From contig JAILCC010000005.1 in NCBI GenBank assembly GCA_024680555.1, positions 1-64,000 of the forward strand: a stretch of 64,000 bases of DNA, written 5' to 3'. The DNA is from a bacterium. Lineage in GTDB: Bacteria; Cyanobacteriota; Vampirovibrionia; Gastranaerophilales; JAILCC01. Position 1 is the first letter of the stretch; the number at the start of each line of letters is the position of its first letter. The translations under genes were made by a program, and so were the position numbers. Positions 51,941-61,759 of the stretch are shown here, piece by piece. Below the pieces are notes generated by a model. The model was not told the origin of the DNA and searched no databases. It saw nothing but the letters and a program-made list of their open reading frames with translations.

Positions 51941-52480
51941 ATGGCAAAATATGTATGTAAAGTTTGTGGTTGGTCTACAGAATCCGATACGCAACCGGAT
52001 AAATGTCCTTTGTGCGGTGCGACTGCATTTAATGTAATTGATGGCAGTGAAAAAGTTTATGCATGCGAACATCATGTAGGTGACGGCAAAGTTGAAGATA
52101 AAGAAGTTATGGAAGGTTTGAGAGCTCACTTCAACGGCGAATGCTGCGAAGTCGGTATGTACCTTGCAATGTCAAGAGTTGCCGAAAGAGAAGGCTATCC
52201 TGAAGTTGCGGAAGCTTTCAAGAGATATGCTTTTGAAGAAGCTGAACATGCTGCAAAATTTGCTGAATTGTTGGGCGAAGTGGTTACTTCTTCCACAAAG
52301 AAAAATCTTGAACTCAGAGCTGATGCAGAACATGGCGCATGTGAAGGAAAACTTGAAATTGCAAAAAGAGCTAAAGAACTTGGCTATGATGCAATTCATG
52401 ATACCGTTCATGAAATGGCAAAAGACGAAGCTCGCCACGGCTGCGGTTTTGACGGTCTTTTGAAAAGATATTTTGCATAA
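51941..52480 (+). CDS. Reverse rubrerythrin
   Basis: 179 residues. An N-terminal rubredoxin-like domain with two Cys pairs (CKVCGW near residue 5, CPLCGA near 26) precedes a ferritin-like four-helix bundle with ExxH iron ligands ([12 protein letters not shown] and DEARHGCGF). This domain order defines reverse rubrerythrin, a cytosolic peroxide reductase of anaerobes that uses NADH via electron carriers. It fits with the anaerobic NrdD. A GAGGTG ribosome-binding site precedes the ATG. Confidence 0.93.
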   Translation: MAKYVCKVCGWSTESDTQPDKCPLCGATAFNVIDGSEKVYACEHHVGDGKVEDKEVMEGLRAHFNGECCEVGMYLAMSRVAEREGYPEVAEAFKRYAFEEAEHAAKFAELLGEVVTSSTKKNLELRADAEHGACEGKLEIAKRAKELGYDAIHDTVHEMAKDEARHGCGFDGLLKRYFA

Positions 52481-52514
52481 TCTGATTTTGAATAGTGCAA
52501 AAAGAAAAGCAATA

Positions 52515-52548
52515 AAAAACGACCTCGTTGTGAGGTCGTTTTTTTTAT
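52515..52548. terminator. Bidirectional terminator between rubrerythrin and glnA
   Basis: AAAACGACCTC-GTTGT-GAGGTCGTTTT stem with T-runs, between convergent genes. Confidence 0.9.
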
Positions 52549-52555
52549 TGAAAAG

Positions 52556-53923
52556 TTAGTATCTTGTGAGATATTTTTCGATTTCCCACTGGGAAACATA
52601 TGTTCTGAATGAATCCCATTCAATTCTTTTTGATGTAATAAATTCGTTGAAGATATGATTGCCGAGAGCCGCTCTTGCAATTGTACTTCTTTCCATAAGG
52701 TCAAGTGCTTCATTTAAACTGCCGGGGAGAGAATTTATTTTATATCTTCTGCGTTCTTTTCCCGAAAGTTTATAAATGTTACTGTCAACAGCTTCCGGCG
52801 GCAATGTCTTTTTCTTTACGCCGTCGAGAACTGCCGTAAGAATTGCTGCAAAAGCCAAATATGGGTTGCATGAGGGATCGGGAGAACGAAGCTCTATTCT
52901 CGTTGCGTTTCCTCTTTTTGCTGGAACTCTTACAAGGGCACTTCTGTTAGCCAAAGACCATGCAAGATAAACAGGTGCTTCATACCCCGGAACAAGACGT
53001 TTGTAGCTATTTACGGTCGGGTTTGCAATTGCGGTTATTGCTCTTATGTGTTTTAAAAGTCCGCCGATAGAATACAGTGCAATATCGCTGAGTTGATGTT
53101 CTTTATTACTCTTATCAAGAAATGCGTTTTTGCCGTCTTTAAACAATGAGAGGTTGCAGTGCATACCGGAGCCGTTTATTCCGTATATGGGTTTGGGCAT
53201 AAATGTTGCGTGTAAGCCGTTCTTTTCCGCAATAGATTTTACCGCCCATCTGAAAGTCGCAACATTGTCTGCCGTGGTAAGAGCGTCTGCGTATTTAAAG
53301 CCGATTTCGTGTTGTCCTCTTGCTGCTTCGTGGTGGCTTGCTTCAATTTCAAAACCCATTGCTTGCAAAGCATAAACGATTTTTGCTCTGACTTCTTCGC
53401 CTTTGTCGTCCGGTCCTGCATCGTAGTAGTCTGCGGCATCGTTTGTGATTGTTGTTGCTGCGCCGTTTTCGTCTTTTCTGAATAAGAAAAATTCAGCCTC
53501 TGGTCCTACGTTCATTTCAAAACCAAGTTCTTTTGCTTCTGCTAAAACTCTCTTTAAGTTTGCTCTGGGGCAGCCTTCAAAGGGTGTTCCGTCAGCATCG
53601 TGAATATCACATATAATTCTTGCAATATTGCTGTTTTCTTTCGCTCTCCATGGAATCAGAGAAAATGTTTTTCTGTCGGGATAAAAATACATATCGGATG
53701 TTTCAATATTTCTGAAACCCTTGATTGAAGAACCATCTAGCATCATTTCGTTGTTTAATATTTTGTCGATTTGTCCTGACGGAACTGCCAAGTTTTTGAC
53801 GTGCCCGTTCATATCAACGAATTGAAGTTTTATAAGTTTGACGTTGTTTTCTTTGATAATTTGAACGATTTCTTTGTCGGTTAATTCGACATTGTGTTGA
53901 GGAATAAATTTTACTTCAGCCAT
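52556..53923 (-). CDS. glnA: Glutamine synthetase, type I
   Basis: 455 residues from the ATG at 53923, preferred over 53935 because GGAG then lies at the right distance. Beta-grasp N terminus (VKLIKLQFVDMNGHVKNLAV), then the catalytic barrel: GPEAEFFLFR, HHEAARGQHEIGFKY, NGSGMHCNLSLF and RSALVRVPAKRGNATRIELR. The loop NIYKLSGKERR is of the GSI-alpha kind, without the adenylylation-site signature of enterobacterial GlnA, so feedback control rather than adenylylation is likely. It makes glutamine from glutamate, ammonia and ATP. Confidence 0.96.
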   Translation of the reverse strand: MAEVKFIPQHNVELTDKEIVQIIKENNVKLIKLQFVDMNGHVKNLAVPSGQIDKILNNEMMLDGSSIKGFRNIETSDMYFYPDRKTFSLIPWRAKENSNIARIICDIHDADGTPFEGCPRANLKRVLAEAKELGFEMNVGPEAEFFLFRKDENGAATTITNDAADYYDAGPDDKGEEVRAKIVYALQAMGFEIEASHHEAARGQHEIGFKYADALTTADNVATFRWAVKSIAEKNGLHATFMPKPIYGINGSGMHCNLSLFKDGKNAFLDKSNKEHQLSDIALYSIGGLLKHIRAITAIANPTVNSYKRLVPGYEAPVYLAWSLANRSALVRVPAKRGNATRIELRSPDPSCNPYLAFAAILTAVLDGVKKKTLPPEAVDSNIYKLSGKERRRYKINSLPGSLNEALDLMERSTIARAALGNHIFNEFITSKRIEWDSFRTYVSQWEIEKYLTRY

Positions 53924-54028
53924 AATTTTCTCCATTTTTTGTGATTTTATGTCAAAAATTATACAAAATCGAGCCTAAAATGTCAAAAAATCTAAAATAA
54001 TTATGACAAAATGTTTAATGTTTCGTAT

Positions 54029-54844
54029 TTATTTAAAAAAAGATATTTTTGCTATCTCTAAAACTTCGGGTAAATCTTTATAATATCCCAACGGAGCAAG
54101 CGCCGTATATTGCGCATAAGCAGTCGGGGCAACGGAAGAAACTTTTTTTTCATCTTTTAAAAGTCCCTCAACGAACCTTGCAAAAAGTTCTGTCGGTCTG
54201 CTATAGTATCTTTTCATTTTTGAAATTTTATTTTGAACCTTTTTTTGCTTTCGATAATTAGATAAAAGGTAAAAATAATTTTTAAAATTTTGCGGCAAAT
54301 CGGGAAAATCTTCGTCCAGTCTTTCAAGTGTATAAAATTCCGTTTTCATAAGCCACGGCGTAACAATTTTTATATGGTCGTATTTCAAAAAGTATTTGCT
54401 TTTGCATTTTGTTTTTCGCTGATATTTTTCGTATTCTTTAAATTTTTTTGATTTTTTAAAATCCGGAAATTCTTTTTTAATTTCGTTTTCATAAGCTTTA
54501 ACTTTTTGTTCAAATTCTTCTTTCATTTCATATAGCTTTAGGCATTTTGAGTTTTCATCAACAAAAGAAGTTACTTTCAAAAGTTCTTCCTTTATGGTGT
54601 CTGAATTGACTACGTGGAAAAGTTTTTCTAAAGTACCTCCTTTTGAAAATTTATCGGGTTCTATTTCGCTATGAATTTTATGAGCAAACTCATGCACAAG
54701 AACGGAAACTCTTTTTTCTTGTGGCAATGCTTTAGAAATGGTTATTTTTTCATTTGAATAAAACCCAAGATGCCCTCTGGCTTTGGTTTTTGTATTAACG
54801 GTTATATTTCTGTTTTTTAGATATTCTATTATTTTTTCTTCCAT
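54029..54844 (-). CDS. Putative zincin metalloprotease with HEFAH motif
   Basis: 271 residues. His51-Glu52-x-x-His55 (LVHEFAHKIHSEIE) is a canonical HExxH zinc site, and a third ligand may be Glu in PTELFARFVEGLL near residue 235. The N-terminal GFYSNEKITISKALPQEKRV before the site recalls IrrE/ImmA-like or anthrax lethal factor-like zincins. There is no signal peptide, so it would be cytosolic. The middle is a lysine-rich helical insert. Substrate unknown. Confidence 0.72.
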   Translation of the reverse strand: MEEKIIEYLKNRNITVNTKTKARGHLGFYSNEKITISKALPQEKRVSVLVHEFAHKIHSEIEPDKFSKGGTLEKLFHVVNSDTIKEELLKVTSFVDENSKCLKLYEMKEEFEQKVKAYENEIKKEFPDFKKSKKFKEYEKYQRKTKCKSKYFLKYDHIKIVTPWLMKTEFYTLERLDEDFPDLPQNFKNYFYLLSNYRKQKKVQNKISKMKRYYSRPTELFARFVEGLLKDEKKVSSVAPTAYAQYTALAPLGYYKDLPEVLEIAKISFFK

Positions 54845-54909
54845 AACTTGATTATAAATTAAAAAAGAAAGAGTATTTATAAAGATTTTGCTACGATTTC
54901 TTCACATCA

Positions 54910-54937
54910 TTGTAAAAAAATCATTTATTGGTAGAAT
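54910..54937 (+). promoter_or_regulatory. Promoter of the lpxD-lpxC-fabZ-recN operon
   Basis: -35 TTGTAA (54910-54915), 16-bp spacer, -10 TAGAAT (54932-54937), 36 bp before the lpxD ATG. Confidence 0.5.
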
Positions 54938-54973
54938 ATATCTAGAAACATAATATTTTTTGGGAGAGGAAAA

Positions 54974-56089
54974 ATGAAAGAAGAAAGAAGTTATACTCTT
55001 GAACAAATCAATGACATTGTCGGAGGTATTTTAAACAAAATCGACTCTGCTCCGATTATTAAAAGAATAGCACCCCCGAAGCTTGCTGACGAAAATACGC
55101 TTGCTCTTGCTTTGTCAGAAGAAGAAATTGAAAATTTATATTCTTCAAATGCAAAAGCAGCGCTTGTTCCGTTGGGAGTATCTTTTGAAGGGATGACAAC
55201 TATTGAAGTTGAACGTCCGAGATTGGCTATGATGAAATTGATACATCTTTTCTATATGCCGCCCGATGCTCCTGTAGGCGTTCATCCGAGTGCGGTTGTT
55301 CATCCTGATGCTAAATTGGGGCAAAATGTTTCTATCGGTGCAAACGTTACCATTTCAAGAGGTGTTGAAATAGGTGACAATACAAAGATTTTACCGAATG
55401 TTTATATCGGAAGAAATACAAAAATCGGACAAAACTGCTTCTTCCATGCAGGTGTAAATATCGGTGATGATATTCAAATCGGAAATAATGTTATTATTCA
55501 ACACGGTGCGAGCATTGGTGCTGATGGCTTTAGCTTTGTTACTGAAACTCCGAATTCAATTGAAAACGCAAAACAAGAAGGTTCTATTCAAGGTGATTAT
55601 AACCAACAAAGAATTTTCAAAATTCCTTCTATCGGTTCAGTCGTTATTGAAGATGATGTTGAAATCGGCGCAAATGCCACTGTAGACAGAGGTACTATCG
55701 AAAATACGGTTATCAAGAAAGGTACAAAAATAGATAACCTCGTTATGGTTTCTCATAACTGCAAAGTCGGTGAAAACTGCATGATAGTTTCACAAGTCGG
55801 TATTGCAGGTAGCTGCCAAATCGGCGACAGGGTTGTTCTTGCAGGTCAAGCAGGCTTAGCAGACCATATTAGTATCGGTTCTGATTCAATCGTTATGGCA
55901 CAATCCGGTGTAACCAAAAACTTTGCTCCGAGAAGCATAATCGTCGGTTCACCTGCCGTTCCGAGAAAAGAATTTATCAGACAACTTAAATATACAAAAG
56001 AAGTCAGTGAACTTCTTAAACAATTTAAGCAATACAAAGATAAATTAGACCAATATTTTGGTGAAATTGAAGAAAAAACAGAGGTATAA
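54974..56089 (+). CDS. lpxD: UDP-3-O-acylglucosamine N-acyltransferase
   Basis: 371 residues. An N-terminal uridine-binding domain (to about 105) is followed by a left-handed beta-helix of hexapeptide repeats from about residue 110 ([20 protein letters not shown]) to 320, then a C-terminal helical pair. The catalytic histidine is in the [12 protein letters not shown] turn. It adds a hydroxyacyl chain from ACP to UDP-3-acyl-glucosamine in lipid A synthesis. It is slightly long (family about 340) through an N-terminal extension. First gene of the operon, two bases before lpxC. Confidence 0.95.
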   Translation: MKEERSYTLEQINDIVGGILNKIDSAPIIKRIAPPKLADENTLALALSEEEIENLYSSNAKAALVPLGVSFEGMTTIEVERPRLAMMKLIHLFYMPPDAPVGVHPSAVVHPDAKLGQNVSIGANVTISRGVEIGDNTKILPNVYIGRNTKIGQNCFFHAGVNIGDDIQIGNNVIIQHGASIGADGFSFVTETPNSIENAKQEGSIQGDYNQQRIFKIPSIGSVVIEDDVEIGANATVDRGTIENTVIKKGTKIDNLVMVSHNCKVGENCMIVSQVGIAGSCQIGDRVVLAGQAGLADHISIGSDSIVMAQSGVTKNFAPRSIIVGSPAVPRKEFIRQLKYTKEVSELLKQFKQYKDKLDQYFGEIEEKTEV

Positions 56090-56091
56090 AA

Positions 56092-56877
56092 ATGGTAACT
56101 ATTAGCGGCAAAGGCTTAATGAGCGGTCAACCCTCAACCTTGACCATAAATAAAACCTCTGAGGGCGGTATAATCTTTTCTTCTAATGGTGTAAAAGTGC
56201 CTGCCCTTGCGCAAAATATTATTTCAACAAGTAATTTTGTTGTTTTGGGAAACCAAGAAGCACAATTTGCGCTTATAGAGCATTTGATGGCTTCATTGGC
56301 TTTTTGTAATGTCGAGAATGCTTTAATTGAGCTTGTCGGCAAGGAAGTTCCCATTTTAGACGGCAGTGCTAAAGAATGGGTTGAAGCTATGAAAAAAGAG
56401 GGAATAGCAAATCAAACCGAAATTGAAGCTACTGAGTTTAAGAACCCTATAGTTTATGAAGAAGGCGACACCTCTATTGCGCTTATTCCGTCCGATAGCT
56501 TTAAAATTACTTACCTTGTCAATTTTAACCACAAAGACCTTAGAAATCGCTGGGTAACGTTTGAGCCGAATAAAAATGACGAAGAAATTTATACGGCAAG
56601 AACATTTGGCTATCTCAACGACCTTGAAAAATTTCATGCAATGGGAATAGCATTAGGGGCGGATTTGGATAATACCGTAGGCTTGAAAGATGATGATACT
56701 TATACTTGTGATTTGAGATGCGAATTAGAATGCGCAAAACACAAGATACTTGATATTATCGGTGATTTGCATTTGACGGGAAGAAATCCTCTCGGCTTTA
56801 AGGCTCATATTATAGCAAAGCTTGCCGGACATAAATCTCACGTTGAATTTGCCAAAAAAATAATAAAGGAGTTATGA
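56092..56877 (+). CDS. lpxC: UDP-3-O-acyl-N-acetylglucosamine deacetylase
   Basis: 261 residues, shorter than E. coli LpxC (305). Zinc ligands are His64 (IEHLMASLA), His217 and Asp221 (KHKILDIIGDLHLTG), with His247 in LAGHKSHVEF as the acid/base. It performs the committed deacetylation of lipid A synthesis in the cytosol. The gene lies between lpxD and fabZ with gaps of 2 and 1 bp, so translation is probably coupled. An insert shortened relative to the family accounts for the length. Confidence 0.95.
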   Translation: MVTISGKGLMSGQPSTLTINKTSEGGIIFSSNGVKVPALAQNIISTSNFVVLGNQEAQFALIEHLMASLAFCNVENALIELVGKEVPILDGSAKEWVEAMKKEGIANQTEIEATEFKNPIVYEEGDTSIALIPSDSFKITYLVNFNHKDLRNRWVTFEPNKNDEEIYTARTFGYLNDLEKFHAMGIALGADLDNTVGLKDDDTYTCDLRCELECAKHKILDIIGDLHLTGRNPLGFKAHIIAKLAGHKSHVEFAKKIIKEL

Positions 56878-56878
56878 A

Positions 56879-57325
56879 ATGACTGAACCAAAATCAATGG
56901 ATATAGAGCAAATAATGGAATTGTTGCCACACAGATACCCGTTTTTATTGGTTGACAGAGTAACCGAATATGTTCCGGGCGAATATGTTAAAGGATATAA
57001 GAACCTTACTTTTAATGAGCCTTTTTTCCAAGGGCACTTTCCTGATTGTCCCATAATGCCGGGAGTGCTGCAAATTGAAGCTCTTGCACAATTATGCAGT
57101 GCAATGGTTTTTACTCTCCCTCAATATCAAGGCAAATTGGGCGTTTTTGCCGGAATTGATAAGGCGAGATTTAAAAGGGTTGTCAAACCCGGTGACAGAC
57201 TTGATATGGAAGCAACTTTTACAAAGGCAAAAGGTCCCCTTATTATGGCGCACGCTAGAGGTTTGGTTGACGGACAGCTTGCCGTTGAAGTTGATATGAT
57301 GGTTTCTTTAGTTCAAAAGCCATAA
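56879..57325 (+). CDS. fabZ: 3-hydroxyacyl-ACP dehydratase
   Basis: 148 residues, hot-dog fold. Catalytic motif HRYPFLLVDRV near residue 18 opens the family signature and FFQGHFPDCPIMPGVLQIEA near 55 holds the catalytic His and Glu. It dehydrates 3-hydroxyacyl-ACP. Hydroxyacyl-ACP is also the donor for lipid A, so its place after lpxC balances the two pathways. One base separates it from lpxC. Confidence 0.96.
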   Translation: MTEPKSMDIEQIMELLPHRYPFLLVDRVTEYVPGEYVKGYKNLTFNEPFFQGHFPDCPIMPGVLQIEALAQLCSAMVFTLPQYQGKLGVFAGIDKARFKRVVKPGDRLDMEATFTKAKGPLIMAHARGLVDGQLAVEVDMMVSLVQKP

Positions 57326-57330
57326 AAATA

Positions 57331-59022
57331 ATGATTAAAAACCTTAGAATACAAGATTATACTATTATTGATGACCTTTCGACCGCTTTTGAAAACGGTC
57401 TTAATGTCATAACAGGTGAAACCGGTGCGGGCAAGAGTATTATCATTGATGCTATTGATATTGCTCTCGGAGCAAAGGCAACCAAAGAACTCATTAAAAA
57501 CGGTAAAAGCCGTGCTTTAATTGAGATTGAAGCAGAAGTATCTGAAGCTCTTTCAAATAAAATAAAAAACGAACTTGAAATTGAGGCGCAAGATAATATC
57601 TTTATTATTTCAAGGGAAATAACTCCGACTTCTTCCAGAATAAGAGTTAACGGAATTTTAATTTCTCAAAACGAATTGTTGGAACTTCGTAAATATATTC
57701 TTGATGTTCATTCTCAGCATCAAACATACACGTATTTGCAGCCTAAAACTCACATAAAACTGCTTGATAGCTTTGGTTCAAGCGAATATCAGGCAGAGAT
57801 TGAAAAGTACAAAACTCTTTATAAAGATTATCAAAACAAAATTCAAAAACTTAAAAAATTAAAAGAAACCGATAGTCAAAACAAAGAACAAGCCGACTTT
57901 TTAAAGTTTCAGATAGATGAAATCTCGTCTGCTTGTATTACTGACGTGAATGAATTTGATGATTTAACCGCAAAAGTTCACGTTCTTGAAAATGCGCAAG
58001 AATTAAAAGCGGTCAGCTACAATGCCTATGATGCGATTTACGGTGAAAATGAAAATATAACCGACAGTTTGGATAAAGTTAAGAGTTTTTTAGATAAAAT
58101 GACAAGTTGCGATGAAAATCTCAAAGATATTACTAAAAACCTTGAAGAAATTATTTCTAATTTAAAAGAAACGGCGAGAGATTTGCGCAGCTACTCGGAT
58201 GCTCTTGATTGTGATGAAGAAGCCTTGAACACAACACAGATGAGATTAGAAGTTCTCAGTAAAATCAAACGAAAATACGGCGGTACGCTTGAGGAAGCTC
58301 TGAATAAGTTAGCTAAAATGGAAGAAGAATACGACTTTATCGGAAATTCTGAAGAAGTTATCGCCCGACTTGAAAAAGAAATTACCGAAACGGAGCAGCA
58401 GCTTTTATCAATGGCGCAAAATATTTCATCCGTAAGAAAATCGCTTGCCCAAAATCTTTCCGAAACGGTAACAGAAAGCATACAATCTCTTGAGATGCCC
58501 TATGCAAAATTTAAAGCGGAAATCCGTCCGGTGGATTTATGCGCAAACGGTATTGACGAGGTTGAATTTATGATAATAACAAATCCGTCAGAACCATTTA
58601 AACCTCTTGTAAAAGTCGCAAGCGGAGGAGAAATATCAAGAGTTATGCTTGCTATAAAAACGGTTTTTGCTTCTACAGATGATATAGGAACGGTAATTTT
58701 TGACGAAATTGATACTGGAGTAAGCGGTAAAACCTCGCAGGCTATTGCTGTTCAACTTACTAAATTAGCAAAAACACACCAAATTATATGTATTACTCAC
58801 CAGCCGATTATTGCTGCAGCGGCAGAAACACATTTCCACGTAAGCAAAGTTCAAAACGAAAATAGGGTTGATGTGTTGGTGGAAAAGCTATGCGATAGCG
58901 GTAGAGAAAAAGTTTTGGCAAGTATGTTATCCGGAAATCAAAATGGCGAAGCAATAAAACTTGCTCGAGAGATGCTTGGCAGAACACCGAAACCCGAAAT
59001 AAAATCATATCTTAATTTTTAA
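57331..59022 (+). CDS. recN: DNA repair protein RecN
   Basis: 563 residues, SMC-like. Walker A is GETGAGKSIIIDAI (Lys35), a long coiled coil spans about 150-380, the ABC signature is VASGGEISRVMLAI near 430, and Walker B is TVIFDEIDTGVSG near 470. RecN acts at DNA double-strand breaks with RecA. It follows fabZ by five bases at the end of the lipid operon, which is unusual company but probably only operon packing. Confidence 0.96.
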   Translation: MIKNLRIQDYTIIDDLSTAFENGLNVITGETGAGKSIIIDAIDIALGAKATKELIKNGKSRALIEIEAEVSEALSNKIKNELEIEAQDNIFIISREITPTSSRIRVNGILISQNELLELRKYILDVHSQHQTYTYLQPKTHIKLLDSFGSSEYQAEIEKYKTLYKDYQNKIQKLKKLKETDSQNKEQADFLKFQIDEISSACITDVNEFDDLTAKVHVLENAQELKAVSYNAYDAIYGENENITDSLDKVKSFLDKMTSCDENLKDITKNLEEIISNLKETARDLRSYSDALDCDEEALNTTQMRLEVLSKIKRKYGGTLEEALNKLAKMEEEYDFIGNSEEVIARLEKEITETEQQLLSMAQNISSVRKSLAQNLSETVTESIQSLEMPYAKFKAEIRPVDLCANGIDEVEFMIITNPSEPFKPLVKVASGGEISRVMLAIKTVFASTDDIGTVIFDEIDTGVSGKTSQAIAVQLTKLAKTHQIICITHQPIIAAAAETHFHVSKVQNENRVDVLVEKLCDSGREKVLASMLSGNQNGEAIKLAREMLGRTPKPEIKSYLNF

Positions 59023-59038
59023 ATATTTTTGCAGAAAA

Positions 59039-59068
59039 AAGGCGCTCGTTTTGAGCGCCTTTGCTTTA
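59039..59068. terminator. Bidirectional terminator between recN and dnaK
   Basis: AAGGCGCTC-GTTTT-GAGCGCCTT stem between convergent genes. Confidence 0.88.
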
Positions 59069-59083
59069 TTTAGTATCTTGGAT

Positions 59084-60925
59084 TTATGACTTAGTGTATT
59101 CCGCATCAATAACATCTTCGTCAGCGTTAGATGCGCTTTCGCCTTGAGGAGCTTCGCCTCCTGCTGCTTGTGAAGCATCAGCAGCTCCTTGAGCTTGTTG
59201 GTATGCGGCGGAAGAAATGGTGTACATTGTTTCTTGCAATTTATCTGACAATGACTTGATTTCTTCAAGAGGTTTGTTTTCGTCAATGGCTTTTTTAAGT
59301 TCTTCTCTTTGTTCATCAAGTTTTTTCTTGTCATCTTCAGACATTTTGCCGTCCAAATCTTTAACAAGTCTTTCTGCTGCGCTTACCATGCTGGAAGCTG
59401 TATTTCTTTGTTCTGCTTCTTCTTTATGCTTTTTATCTTCTTCAGCGTGAGCTTCCGCATCTTTTACCATTCTGTCGATATCAGCTTCGGAAAGGTTAGA
59501 TGTATTTGTTATTGTGATACGTTGTTCTTTGTTTGTGCCTCTGTCTTTTGCACTTACGTTAACAATACCGTTTGCATCGATATCAAACGTAACTTCAATT
59601 TGAGGAACTCCTCTCGGAGCAGTCGGGATACCGTCAAGTCTGAACATACCCAATGATTTGTTGTCACGTGCCATCGGTCTTTCACCTTGAAGAACATGAA
59701 CGTCAACTGCGGTTTGTCCGTCTTCTGCCGTTGAGAATACTTGTGATTTACTTACAGGAATTGTTGTATTACGTGGAACAAGAGCTGTCATAACGCCGCC
59801 CATTGTTTCAATACCCAATGTCAACGGAGTTACATCCAAAAGAACTATATCTTTAACTTCACCTGCAAGTACGCCTGCTTGAACTGCTGCACCAACTGCA
59901 ACAACTTCATCAGGGTTTACTGATTGGTTCGGTTCTTTTCCGGTGTATTCTTTGACAAGTTGTTGTACTCTCGGAATTCTTGTTGAACCGCCGACCAATA
60001 CAACTTCGTTGATGTCGCCTTTGGAAAGTTTTGCATCGCTTAAAGCTTGTTCCATCGGTTTTTTGCATCTTTCAATCAAATCTGCCGTCAAGTCTTCAAA
60101 TTTTGCTCTTGTAAGAGTCAAATCCATGTGTTTCGGACCGTTTGCATCGGCAGTAATGAACGGAAGGTTAATATTTGTTTCAAATACTGATGAAAGTTCG
60201 CATTTAGCCTTTTCAGCAGCTTCTTTAAGCCTTTGCATTGCTTGTTTGTCGCTTCTCAAGTCAATTCCTTCGGCTTTTTGAAATTCTTCGCACAACCAGT
60301 CCATGATTTTTGCATCAAAATCATCACCACCTAAGTGAGTATCACCTGAAGTTGAAAGAACTTCGTGGAAGCCGTTTGAAATTTCAAGAACGCTGACATC
60401 AAATGTACCGCCGCCCAAGTCAAATACGAGAACTTTTTCCGTTGTGTCTTTTTCAAGTCCGTAAGCAAGAGCTGCTGCCGTAGGTTCGTTAACTATTCTG
60501 AGAACATCCAAACCTGCAATTTTACCTGCATCTTTTGTTGCTTGTCTTTGAGCATCATTAAAGTATGCAGGAACAGTGATTACTGCAGATGTAACTTTTT
60601 CGCCCAAATATTTTGAAGCATCATCAGCAAGTTTTCTCAAAATCATTGAAGAAATTTCTTGCGGAGTATAATCTTTTCCGTCAATGTTTTTCTTGTAATC
60701 TTCACCCATTTTACGTTTGATAGAAATGATTGTTCTGTCGGGGTTAAGAATAGCCTGACGTTTTGCGAGCTGTCCTACAAGACGTTCGCCTGTTTTTGAA
60801 AATCCTACGATAGAAGGCGTTGTTCTTGAACCTTCTGCGTTTGCTATGACGGTCGGTTTACCGCCTTCCATAACTGCTACAACTGAGTTTGTTGTACCTA
60901 AGTCTATACCGATTGTTTTAGCCAT
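59084..60925 (-). CDS. dnaK: Molecular chaperone DnaK (Hsp70)
   Basis: 613 residues. The nucleotide-binding domain starts with [17 protein letters not shown] and contains [18 protein letters not shown] and [15 protein letters not shown]; the linker [13 protein letters not shown] leads to the substrate-binding domain, and the lid ends in a glycine/alanine tail with [14 protein letters not shown]-driven folding helper with GrpE and DnaJ, neither in the window. The short ribosome-binding site is GGAGG; no CIRCE operator is seen. It pairs functionally with ClpB at 48382. Confidence 0.97.
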   Translation of the reverse strand: MAKTIGIDLGTTNSVVAVMEGGKPTVIANAEGSRTTPSIVGFSKTGERLVGQLAKRQAILNPDRTIISIKRKMGEDYKKNIDGKDYTPQEISSMILRKLADDASKYLGEKVTSAVITVPAYFNDAQRQATKDAGKIAGLDVLRIVNEPTAAALAYGLEKDTTEKVLVFDLGGGTFDVSVLEISNGFHEVLSTSGDTHLGGDDFDAKIMDWLCEEFQKAEGIDLRSDKQAMQRLKEAAEKAKCELSSVFETNINLPFITADANGPKHMDLTLTRAKFEDLTADLIERCKKPMEQALSDAKLSKGDINEVVLVGGSTRIPRVQQLVKEYTGKEPNQSVNPDEVVAVGAAVQAGVLAGEVKDIVLLDVTPLTLGIETMGGVMTALVPRNTTIPVSKSQVFSTAEDGQTAVDVHVLQGERPMARDNKSLGMFRLDGIPTAPRGVPQIEVTFDIDANGIVNVSAKDRGTNKEQRITITNTSNLSEADIDRMVKDAEAHAEEDKKHKEEAEQRNTASSMVSAAERLVKDLDGKMSEDDKKKLDEQREELKKAIDENKPLEEIKSLSDKLQETMYTISSAAYQQAQGAADASQAAGGEAPQGESASNADEDVIDAEYTKS

Positions 60926-61039
60926 GATTATATTTCCTCCATGTTTTTCTTTTTACCTATACATACATTTAATCAGTATTTTTTGAAAATCTTAAAAATC
61001 TCAATGAAAAATTAATATTTTAAAAAAGGGGAAGTTATC

Positions 61040-61068
61040 TTGACAGTGTTTATTGCGCAGAGTAGGAT
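61040..61068 (+). promoter_or_regulatory. Promoter of the 181-aa hypothetical gene
   Basis: -35 TTGACA (61040-61045), 17-bp spacer, -10 TAGGAT (61063-61068). This explains the TTG that an open frame would otherwise use as start. Confidence 0.55.
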
Positions 61069-61102
61069 TATTCTATGGGGAATAGTAAACAGGGAGTTGG
61101 AA

Positions 61103-61648
61103 TTGAAAGTATCACCTGCCGCCAGTACACAAAATTTTGGACTAAAATTGCCTTTAGGGATAAAGGACAAATTGTGGTGGAAATTTATAGATGCTAAAAT
61201 AGGGGGCTGTGGCTGGAAAACAAGGGAAATAGCAACCTACTTGTCAGAAGTGGGCTCTCCCAAGACTAAACTAAAAAATATATCCTTTCAGATAAACGAA
61301 ACGGCAAGTGGGGAAAGAGAATTATTTACGCAGCTTTCTCTCAGGATAGGAGGAGTTTTTAACAGAAAAACGGACACGGCTTCTGCCACCCGAAAAGTAC
61401 TTGGGAACATAGATACCGAGCATTTAAAAGATTCTATCAAAGAGATTGTTGAAAAAACAGAAAAAGGATATATAAAAACAAGAACATATCTTGCCGCAGG
61501 AAAAAGAATTAAAGAAAAAGTAGCTCTCTCTAAAAATGATGCTTTTATAAGAGATTTAGAAAAAATAGACAATGTAGTTCCGGGATACAACGGGTTTAAA
61601 AAGAAATTGTATGAGACAATAACTTCCGCTCCCGATTTAGTAAAATAA
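61103..61648 (+). CDS. Hypothetical protein with N-terminal MKVxxxxxxxNFG tag
   Basis: 181 residues from a TTG at 61103 with AGGGAG six bases upstream; an earlier in-frame TTG at 61040 is the -35 box of a promoter. The N terminus MKVSPAASTQNFGLKLPLGI fits the short tag seen in other genes here. The rest is basic and helical, with IKEIVEKTEKGYIKTRTYLA and IRDLEKIDNVVPGYNGFKKK, and no recognised fold. Confidence 0.6.
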   Translation: MKVSPAASTQNFGLKLPLGIKDKLWWKFIDAKIGGCGWKTREIATYLSEVGSPKTKLKNISFQINETASGERELFTQLSLRIGGVFNRKTDTASATRKVLGNIDTEHLKDSIKEIVEKTEKGYIKTRTYLAAGKRIKEKVALSKNDAFIRDLEKIDNVVPGYNGFKKKLYETITSAPDLVK

Positions 61649-61759
61649 AATTATGGCGTTTTATCTTATTTTGTTTGACAAAGAAAGCCGCTTGAAAGAT
61701 AATTTTCTTAATAAAGCAGGTTGCGTTTTTGCGCAACGATAAAATTCAGGAGATTATAC

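Noticed and set aside
60926..61000. CIRCE/HrcA operator upstream of dnaK
   Set aside because: No TTAGCACTC-N9-GAGTGCTAA match; only AT-rich sequence.
61040..61102. TTG at 61040 as start of the 181-aa gene
   Set aside because: TTGACA there is a -35 box with a -10 at 17 bp, and a better ribosome-binding site precedes the TTG at 61103.
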